NCBI GenBank assembly: GCA_036897625.1
Contig: JAYMTA010001274.1
Coordinates: 1-20,816, forward strand
DNA length: 20,816 bases
Direction: 5' to 3'
Source: Pelargonium cotyledonis
Taxonomy: Eukaryota; Streptophyta; Magnoliopsida; Geraniales; Geraniaceae
Shown here piece by piece: positions 9,414 to 18,600 of this stretch (position 1 is its first letter; each line of letters opens with the position of its first letter). Position numbers and translations under genes: made by a program. The notes beneath the pieces are model-generated. The model was not told the DNA's origin, ran no database searches, and saw only the letters and a program-made list of their open reading frames with translations.

Positions 9414-12400
9414 CTAAGGGCTTTGCGAATCACTACTATAGCCATATGCAATGTCTCTTAGCCTGTTAAGCTCTAGTACTACAACTGTGCCAAGATCTGG
9501 CCTGTCCCTTTTCCTTAGCTCAGCGCACTGAAGGGCCAATTTAGCAAATATTAGAGCTTCTTCCACTTGCCAGTCCGTCACTGCTGGGTCAAGTATTTGT
9601 TCAAATGTTCCACTTGATATGGCCTTACTAACATGGTGAGCAATACCCATTGCTGGTTTAGCTGTGATAATTTGAAGTAGCATTATGCCCAATGAGTAAA
9701 CATCAGATTTAGTAGTTAGCATTCCTGTTTGCTGATATTCAGGATCTATGTAACAAAATGTCCCTGCAGCTGACGTCATGTGATATTGTGTGACACTATC
9801 TGCTACAGAAGGTGGGACTAACCTTGCAAGGCCAACATCACTAATTTTGCTTACGTAATTACGGTCTATCAGGATGTTAGCTGGTTTAAGGTCCCGATGC
9901 ACAATGGGTTCTGGCTTTGTTTGATGAAGAAATAGAAGCGCGGCAGTAATTTCTGCCGCTATCTTGATTCGCATCCTCCATGAAAGAGGAGGAGAATTCC
10001 CTCTACAAAGAAGACGATCTTCTAAGCTGCCGTTCTCCATGTATTCATAAACTAAACATCCATATTCAGGGCAGGCCCCAAGAAGGAGGACCATGTTTGG
10101 ATGCCTGATGCTACAGAGGACCTCAACCTGTGCAGGTATTAAGTTATAGCAAAGGAAACTTAGTTTGATCAGTGAACACAATAAACACCCTAAAACTAGA
10201 AAAGCTTTCATGAATAGCCTATTAAACTTGCTTCAAGAAACATGTTAGCCTTCACAATTAAATTTTTGCAGAACCAAACTTGAGTATGCTATTGTAAAAA
10301 GGTGTGGTAAGTAGGATAAATGCAACACTGTACCTCTTGCTGGAACTGTTTCCTTCCTTGAGCAGCATCAGGTCTCAGTAGTTTGATGGCGACTGGGGTG
10401 TGATCAATTTTACCTTTAAATACTGGTCCATATCCACCTTCACCAATTCTCATTGAATCTGAAAATTTATGAGTGGCTTCTTCAATTTCTTGTATATTGT
10501 ACTTTCTATAACGGAAATCATTTTCAGCCAGAATAGTTAATGCTCGATTCTTCTCTTCCAACTCCCGCCTGGCTTTCGATTCTGCATCACGTCTTTTCTG
10601 TGCCTCCATCTCAGCCAGCCTCTGTGCTGCCTCAGCTGCCTCAATCGCAGCTTTGCATTTAGCCTGCTCCATCTCTACCATTGCAAGAGCTGCCTCTTCA
10701 GCGTTCCTGGCTTCCTTAAACTTACGAGCTTCCTCCATCTTCCACTTTTTAAGTTCTTTAGCCTGGATTTCAAGTAGTGAGTAGTTAATCAGTATGATAT
10801 TCCATTCGTTGTTCTTTTACTTTTCCCTCAGATACTAGAAAGAAAAGGTCATCTACTTTCATCCCTGGTTTAAAGTGGTCTTGCAACAGTTATATGAGTT
10901 GTTAATACAATCATTACTAAGAAAGTATGAATTGCACATTGAAAGAAACAAATAATTGTATATTGATATTAAGTAACATCTAAACTGCAATAAAAAAAAA
11001 AAAATGATTGAATCATCATCTCACAAGATTACCACTCCTACAATTCTAAGCTTCTTTGAGAATTAGGTTACAGGTGGCTGAAGAAAAGAGTGCTCTCAAA
11101 TAAAACTGCCACTGTGAAGATATATGCTTGTATAGAATGGGAAGAAGTTGTGATGGGCTGATATTACCTTCTGTTTGGCTGATATTGCTTCTTTGCAAGC
11201 TGTACTGTACATGTCCATTGTTTGTCTGAGTTCCTGCTTCAGTCTTTTCATTTCAGCTTCTAGCTCTTTCTGTAACGAATCAACATACATGTAAGAAACC
11301 TCAATGAATTTGATATATATTATATTCTAACTCAATTCATATAACTTGACTGTTATGGTATAATAAGATTGAGCTTAAACCACAAATTCATTGCCACCTA
11401 AGCTGCCTCGCTAATCAACTAATCGAGTTAATAAACTGGGTAAGTATGCCATGAAAAATAGTTGTTTTTTTTTTTCAAATCTATAAATAGAGCAGTAAAT
11501 GTTCGTGAGAGCATTCACTAGGCTTTGAATTCAAGGACTTGTCTAGGTGGACGTTACTATTCAGTAAAGGCCTGTATTTACTGCACCTTGGAATAATTTT
11601 GTAGATCCATTGATCCCGGAGTAGCTTGCATCAATGAATTGCCATCAGGAGTGGTTGGTGACGTGACGCCAGGGGTGTCCAGAGACAAGATGCCAGGGTG
11701 GTTTGGTGGCGAGACAACAGGACTAGCGATTTCAACATTGAGACTGGTTGGAGCACTTTTTACCCTATTACGTCTGGGTGATGCCAAAATATCTTTACTG
11801 TTATCTTCGGGCATTTTCTCTTGCATTACAGTTCTAACCATTTCATTCAGAGAAGAATGTCTTCTGTGTAAACTACACAAAAATTTATCCATTAAAATAA
11901 AACTTCAAAACCTAATGTTCACATTAATTGGAAATCAGTATTTTGCTATTGTTCACAATTTAAAAGTGAATCCATTGTTGCACCTTGAGCATTACATCTG
12001 TCCACTAAACTTATCAATAATATAAGACCATGAATATAAGATTTTGAGTAACATGCTCGTGTTTGTGCATTGAGAGAGGAGCTTAATGTAACAAATAATA
12101 TGATGCAAGACCCTCTGGTGTTTTCATTTATCTTTACCTGTCAACTGACTCTAGTTTGCTGTGGTTTGTTGCCTCCTGATGTATTACCAGATGGTCTCGC
12201 AATCCTCGTAAAGACGATTGCCTTGGCGGAGCAGCTACATTAGAAACAAGCCGTATTCCCGGGCGCACATGCTGTACCTTCCCTTTCGAGATGACATACA
12301 CAGAACAAAACTCTGGAGCAGATTTCAACACAGTTGTGGGAACATCATAATGTTTAAAAGTCCTGCAACAAGCTTGACAATTTATTTAATTTAACTTTGT

Positions 12401-12993
12401 AGAACATTCTGCATAATGTTAATAGGGAAGAGAAAAAAAAAAAAGAGAAAGAGACACAAACAGACCTGGCAAAAGCGTTTCGACCAGATGCGCCAAGAAC
12501 AATATTGCTGACCAAACTGGAATTGATATAATCCAACAGAGCCCTAGCAGCATCTGTTTCCTCAAACACAATCTCTTCCGTTTGGACCTGAATCATCAAA
12601 ACTTCGTAACAAATGGAAGACATGGAAGTAACAAAATCCAGAAGAATTTGAAATTTTTGTACCCCTTTTCGATTACAGTAACGAAGGAAAGGACTGAACA
12701 ATTCCTCCCGATTGAATGGATATTCTGCGCAATTAATTCAACAAATTCATAACGAACATAACACTAAATCCAGCAGAGAAGAAACAAAAGTGAATTAGGG
12801 CTGTTTGGGTGGCGAGAAAATCTGAAAATGTACATTAGAAAAAGAGAAGGTACCTACGGGGTTTCTGGTTGACATGAACAAGGGTGAGAACTGGATTGTT
12901 AATTACAAGGTGATCAATGGCCCATTTAAGAGCATATTGGCTGTTCTTGTCTTTGTCAATCGCCACCAACGTGCTTTTCACCGATTCCGCCAT
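9414..12993 (-). CDS. USP-domain receptor-like cytoplasmic kinase (RLCK-IX type)
   Basis: Eight exons on the minus strand join in frame: 12858-12993, 12663-12724, 12466-12587, 12138-12362, 11587-11872, 11168-11269, 10334-10762 and 9414-10127, giving 691 residues and a TAG stop. Residues 1 to about 155 are a universal stress protein-like domain (begins MAESVKSTLVAIDKDKNSQY; later NIVLGASGRNAFAR). A Ser/Pro-rich linker follows, then an Ala/Glu/Lys/Arg-rich coiled coil (about 278-390) and a protein kinase domain: GEGGYGPVFKG near 418, VAIK lysine near 438, HRDLKPANIL near 533, ISDVGLARL near 551 (DVG in place of DFG), and GTFCYIDPEYQQTG in the activation segment. This order is that of the plant RLCK-IX family. 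The related PUB proteins add a C-terminal U-box; here the protein ends shortly after the kinase, so a ubiquitin-ligase role is not supported. No membrane segment is seen. Substrates are unknown. Confidence 0.9.
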
Positions 12994-12999
12994 AACCGT

Positions 13000-13578
13000 A
13001 CAGCAAAAAAATAAATCAAAATAGAATTTGTTTCAGAAACCGCCACCACAATATATAACAACAATGGCGTCGGAGAAGAAGAGAAAGGAGCCTGAAAGAA
13101 AAATAGCTCCTTCCTCACCAGAAGCTGAAAATCTAACGTGTAACCTCATCCAATTGCTGAATTGAATTGCGATAGTCACATCCCAAATTGCCTAATTTGG
13201 AAATGTGTCTCTCTCCTCCGTTCACTTGTTTTAGCCATTTTTGACCAGACCACACACAATCTCTGCAATCTCTCTCCATTTTCAGACCAATCCGTAATGC
13301 CACTCCATAATTTTGCAGTTTTTTCCGTTGGTTCCTGAGTGTACTGGTAAACTCGCGACTCACCGGTTGACTCATTTATGCCATTTTACAATACTCACAC
13401 CAACTCTAAATCGCGAGTAAATCGAGAATAAGTCATATATAAAAATCATATATTTTCAAGTGTGTTGAGCAAAGATCGAACATATGCGCTACTCACACTG
13501 GAGATCATATTTTTGTAGTTTTATTTTCCTTTCAACGTCACATTTTTAGTAAAATTCAAAATTCACAATTTTTGACTT
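13000..13578. other. Head-to-head spacer between the kinase gene and the LINE remnant
   Basis: The left end holds the kinase 5' leader. TATATA at about 13051-13056 reads on both strands and could be the kinase TATA box, about 60 bases before its ATG. A short plus-strand frame with a good start context lies at 13064-13165, and an 80-codon minus-strand frame lies at 13133-13375; neither matches a family I know. The part from 13380 to 13578 shows nothing recognisable. Confidence 0.4.
13064..13165 (+). other. Possible first exon or short ORF with plant-like start context
   Basis: The ATG sits in AACAACAATGGCG, a very good plant start context, and encodes 33 residues starting MASEKKRKEPERK, with a basic KKRK stretch that could be a nuclear signal. 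The frame closes at TGA 13163-13165, or an intron could begin after CTAAC at 13138. It starts 70 bases from the kinase ATG on the opposite strand. Downstream DNA is LINE-derived, so if this was a gene, its remainder is lost or displaced. I do not recognise a family. The evidence is limited to start context and codon content. Confidence 0.2.
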
Positions 13579-15120
13579 GCCTTATTAGGCAAGCAAGGTT
13601 GGCACCTGTTGACATCATGTCCTGATTCTTTATTTGCTCGAGTTTTCCGAGGTCGCTATTTCCCATCTGGTTCTTTTGATAATGCGAGTTTGGGTGCAAA
13701 CCCAAGCTATACACGGCGATCAATTATGGCAGCCCAGAATATAATTCAATCTGCAAGTCGTTGGCGTATTGGGAATGGTCAAAATTAATGTTTATATATA
13801 TATATATATATTTGTCATGATCGTTGACTTAATAGTTCAAGAGGTGTGGGATGCGTTCCTCGAATTTGATCAAATATGTCAAAAGTGGAGGAGTTGATAG
13901 TTCGAGGTGGTGGTCGGTGGAATGAGCCTCGGTTGGCTGCTGTTTTTCCAGAAACGTACAGTGATTCGACTAATTATATATGGAGATTCCTCTAAGTTAT
14001 ATATATGGCTCAGGAGGATAGATGGATACATATGTGGATGGAGGAGGAGGAGAATGGTGAATACTCTGTGAGAAGTGCTTATAGATTACAAAGAACTGAT
14101 TCTGTTGATGAGGCTGTTTGTGAAGTTTGGAGAGCTGTTTGGGGTGCATCTGTCCAGCCGAAAAATAAAGTTAATTTTTTGGTGGAAAGTTCTATCTGAA
14201 TGCCTTCCTACTGCGGGTATATATGTTATCATCCCGTATGGTTCCCGGCCATTTCATCTACTTGTAGTTCATGTAATGTAATAATGGCTTTGAATGTATT
14301 TATCATTGCATTATTGGTTTGGATGGTCTGGGTTTGGCTTCACAATCTATTTGGGAGTGGATTGATCTGTTATTTAAGATGTCTACAGGTCCGGTTCAAT
14401 GTAGAGCTTTGTATATTGGCTGGGCGGGGTGGCGTCGCAGAAATTTATGGGTTTGGTCGGAGGAATGGTTGGACGAGCTAGGCGGTTGTGCTGCGTTTAG
14501 CAGACTCAACGAGAGAGGCCTGGGGAATTGATAATGATGTGCAGCGGATGGGAAGTTCAGCGCCGGTAGTTGCAGCTCGTGGGCATCTAGGAAGTTGTGG
14601 CCGGTGGACTAGACTGCACAGGATGGAGTGGGTTAAACTGAATTTTGATGGTGCAGTATTTGGAGGAGCTAGGGGGTGGTTTTGGTGGGGGTTGGGTATC
14701 GCGGAACAATGCTGGTCAATGGTTGGGAGGTGGCCATTGTATATGGGAAGGGCAGGAGTCCAGATCGTCTGAGGGTGGAAGCTATGGCGGTGAGAGAGGC
14801 ATTATCGTGGCTGAAAGATCAAGGATGGCATCGGGTAATAGTTGCAGAAATTGATTTCGGATCTTGCCATAGGATCCGAAATGAATGGTATTTATTGTCT
14901 GCTTGTTAGTGATTGTATTGCTTTGAGTAGTTTGTTTCACAACATTAAATTCTCATTTGTAAAGCGATCCGCCAATGGGTTAGCTCATAGCCTAGCTCGA
15001 GCTACTTGTTCTTTGTCTGGTCGTAGGTTTAATCTTTTGTCGGATTCTCCTTCGGAGTTGTTATCAGTGATGTATGGTGATGTGGTTTCTTAATAAAGTT
15101 TTGATTTTCCAAAAAAAAAT
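13579..15120 (+). mobile_element. 5'-truncated, decayed LINE (non-LTR retrotransposon) remnant
   Basis: Plus-strand pieces of a plant LINE ORF2 appear in the usual order. 13579-13788 encodes the reverse-transcriptase tail (ALLGKQGWHLL, RYFPSGSF, LGANPSYT, WRIGNG). About 13900-14280 encodes the zinc-binding zf-RVT segment (NGEYSVRSAYRL, then a frameshift near 14180, then ECLPTA). About 14625-15093 encodes an RNase H-like domain (VKLNFDGA, VEAMAVREALSWL, FVKRSANGLAHSLA) spread over several frames. The end is TAATAAAG at 15091 and nine A residues at 15111-15119, the expected 3' end of a LINE. Stops and frameshifts make it inactive. The 5' end is missing and I found no clear target-site duplication. 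A TA microsatellite (13793-13810) has expanded inside it. Confidence 0.85.
13793..13810. repeat. TA microsatellite inside the LINE remnant
   Basis: A run of nine TA units directly follows the stop codon that ends the reverse-transcriptase fragment. Confidence 0.9.
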
Positions 15121-15391
15121 TTTAAGGAAGGGATTGACGCATATGTCATTATTTCATACGTGGTAAATGTGCAACTTAGTTATAAACTACAATCGTTTTG
15201 GTTACATAATTTTATTAGCTCGCATTTTGATATAAAAATATAGTAGTTACAAATACCAGTATTGTCATTACAAAAATTTATTGGCGCGTTTTCTTTTCGT
15301 AAATCACTTATAAACTGTATTAGTGTGGTTACAAATATATTAGATATAAGTTTTAATTAATTTCTTTACTAATTATCATAGGTGAGTGGTG

Positions 15392-15421
15392 CACGTGTAT
15401 CACATAAACTAATAACACGTG
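15392..15421. promoter_or_regulatory. Two G-boxes (CACGTG) 24 bp apart
   Basis: CACGTG occurs at 15392-15397 and again at 15416-15421, about 240 and 216 bases before the CWC27 start codon. This core is bound by plant bZIP and bHLH factors. Binding here is inferred from the motif alone. Confidence 0.55.
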
Positions 15422-15472
15422 AAACAAAATATATAAATTATATCGCTAAAATATGTTGGTCACTGTTCCAAA

Positions 15473-15482
15473 ACGACGTCGT
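15473..15482. promoter_or_regulatory. Palindrome ACGACGTCGT upstream of CWC27
   Basis: A perfect 10-base palindrome with a GACGTC core (bZIP C-box type), about 150 bases before the start codon and close to where transcription may begin. It is preceded by AAA, as in the AAACGACGTCG form often seen near plant genes. Confidence 0.45.
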
Positions 15483-15631
15483 CTCTCCCCCAAATCGTAT
15501 TCATTCCCCAAAGCCCAGAGCCGCGCATCGGACAGACACAAACAGCGACGAATCGAGCACCACCAAATCGCGCGAGCGCTCTCAGGCTGCTGGAGGTGAA
15601 CTGAATCTGATCGGAGCATCCCGCCGGCCAC

Positions 15632-18600
15632 ATGTCGTCCATTTATGTGTTGGAGCCACCGACGAAGGGCAAGGTGATACTGACGACGACGCACGGACCG
15701 CTCGACATCGAGCTATGGCCCAAAGAAGCCCCAAAGGCCGTCAGGAACTTCGTGCAGCTCTGCCTCGAAGGCTACTACGATAACACCATCTTCCATCGCA
15801 TTATTAAGGAGTTTCTCATCCAGGGCGGCGACCCAACCGGCACCGGAACAGGTCAGCTCTCTGTCTCTCTACAACTTTTATCATCTTAATTTTATTAATT
15901 CTAGTGTTTCATTACATTTTAAGAGCACTAGGAATGTATTCTTTTGCTTTAGTGTAATATTGAACTGTTAATTTCTGCTTTGGTGGATGGTTTAGCCTGG
16001 AATGACATTGTCATTTTGTTTTCTGAACTGGATTTAGTTGGGAATGGAATTTAGAGGTCAAATTAGACCAGGGCAGACTTTTATAAGGTTTGCTGCAATA
16101 CTTTTAGCAGGGATGAGTGTAAAATTCTGTGAATTTTTTGTTCTGTCTTTAAATGTAGAAATAGATTGTTAAGTTTATTTCGTTTGCATAAAAAATGAGA
16201 ACACTTTTCTGGTTCTACATGAAATGGGCAGTTGGAGTTGCTTGTCAAGGACACTAATGTTGTGATCTTCTTTGGTTGATGTTATCTCTTGTTAAGAAGA
16301 GTAGCAGAACCCTATATACCTAGTTTGGTTATTCACCCGTTCATAGTCATCATTTGAAAAATGATGATGTACTTTTGATGTATTACTGCTTTGCATTTAC
16401 TCCAGAGCTTTATCAATATGTTCAGGTGGTGAAAGTATATATGGGGCTCCTTTTAGTGATGAGTTTCATTCACGTTTAAGATTCAACCACCGGGGGATTG
16501 TTGCATGTGCTAACGCTGGCTCACCTCATTCAAATGGGAGTCAGTTTTTCATATCCTTAGATAAATGTGATTGGCTTAACAAAAAGAATACCATTTTCGG
16601 AAAGGTAATCTTGGCTGTCTTCTTTTTTTCTTTATTCCCTAATGAGTCATTTCACAATTGAGTGATTGGGGGAACTTTTTTTTTTTTTTTTTTTTTTCAG
16701 ATTACTGGAGATTCAATATATAATCTCAGCAGGTTAGCAGAACTTGAAACTGGTGACGATGATAGGCCAATAGATCCACCCCCACGGATAATCTCTGTTG
16801 AGGTAACTTTCTCATTATTTTGTGCTTGTGTATGCAAACTTGTTCTCTGGAGAGTGAAGGCTTGTATATGGATGGCAATGTCTATGGTTATATTAACGCT
16901 GTTCGAGTTTAGAATGTTATTCTCTCTCAGCTTAAGATTTTAGAGTAGTCTGTTCCTAAAAAATTATAGATCTAAAGATTATAAATGCATGTGGATTGAG
17001 AAGTGTGTGATTTTAGTGATCCGTTGATCGTATACAAAATATGTTGATATTGGTTTCCACATCGTCTTGCTGAGGCTAATGTTATATGTTATATTTTGTT
17101 TGGTGGGTTCTGTTTGTCAACTTAGATTATTTATACTTCTTGTAACCGCCTTGTTGAAATCAATGCATTAGGTACTGTGGAATCCTTTTGATGATGTAGT
17201 TCCTAGAGTCATTGCAAGGCCTCTGACTCAACCTGTAACAGATAACGACAAGAAAGATACGAAGAAGAAAGCTGTAAAGTAAGTTCCCCCAACCTAATTA
17301 AAAAAAAAACTGTAGTGAATGGAAAGTAAATATACCCGAAATCTGAATTACCTTGTAAATCTAAATAAGCTATATTTGTCTTATCATTCTCGATGTAGAA
17401 AGCTGAACTTGCTTTCATTTGGAGAAGAAGCTGAAGAAGACGAGAAAGAATTGGCAGCTGTAAAACAAAAAATCAAGAGTAGTCATGATGTATTGGATGA
17501 TCCTCGACTTCTAAAGGATGAAGTTCCGATTAAGGAATTGGTAATAGTACTGTATTAATTTTTAAAACTTATTGTGTTAAAAAATTGCTGACCAATGTGC
17601 AATGTTTATGGGTTCCTGGATTGAATTCACAATTACCAAAAAATAAGAGTTTTCATAAGTTAACTGCCCTTTTTTTGGGTGGAAAATATTATTCTCTTGT
17701 CTTCTTGATTTACTTGCCTCAGAACCTCTTCTGGCTTGGTTTAAAAGCAATACAGTTATTTTTTCATATAATTGTCTTAAGATTGATTTTATCTAGAAGC
17801 CTATTTCCTGATATAATGTCTCATATGGGACACCTTCATGCAGTTGATAGTATATGAGACATACTCTTAACTCAATTTCTGAAATGCAGGACACGTCTGA
17901 ATCGAAAAAACGAAGAGAATCCATAAGAGAAGCTCTAAGCTCTAAGAAAGAAGAGGCGGTGAAGGTGAGGAAAGATTCAGAAGCCAAATTTGCTGATCCC
18001 CGTGATCATAGTGACGACGATGATGATGATGCCAATTTTGACAATCGAATGCGGCAACAAATACTCAGAAGAAGGGAGGAGCTGGGAGATCTCCCCTCTA
18101 AGCAACTCCCGCCTAAGCCACCTAAGCAAAAGTTACATAATGGTACTTAACTGTCTATCTAATTTAATATAATCTGAAGCAATGGAGGTTCAAGATGTAA
18201 TTCTCCCCTTTTTCCTAATTTGATGGATGTTTTTCACAGCTCTGATATTTGCATTATAATTGCTGTAGGCATCAGCCATTATGTTATCATTGTGAAAAAA
18301 AAATCAATTTATTAACATAAATCAATAATCATAATGTATGGAATATCATGGTGTATTAATGTAGATTAAACAGCTTCATTTTCAATTAGTTTTAGTTATT
18401 TATCGTTCTATGCTACGTAATATTTAGTTCTTTACTGTCTCCTTGACACTATTTTTCTTATGTTTTGCACTAGCAGGGAGTTCTAGCACAAGGGACCATG
18501 CAGTATCTAGACCAAGGTAAACACTATATCTCTTGGGCATGTTGCGATTGTTGTCCTTGTCCTGTTTATGTCTACTAAAGTTTTGTAGTTATTCTCCTCC

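Larger units (their letters stand above)
15121..15631 (+). promoter_or_regulatory. Promoter and 5' leader region of CWC27/CYP57
   Basis: This stretch between the LINE tail and the CWC27 start codon has two parts. From 15121 to about 15380 it is AT-rich, with diverged repeats of the type TATAAACT...GGTTACAAATA (near 15180-15217, 15240-15255 and 15308-15343). From 15390 it holds two CACGTG G-boxes and the palindrome ACGACGTCGT, then becomes GC-richer towards the gene, as expected for a 5' leader. Open frames at 15382-15783 plus and 15446-15694 minus overlap the leader and first exon and are shadows. Confidence 0.55.

Noticed and set aside
15382..15783. Plus-strand 133-codon frame and minus-strand frames over the CWC27 start
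   Set aside because: They overlap the CWC27 leader and first exon, whose frame from 15632 matches the family.
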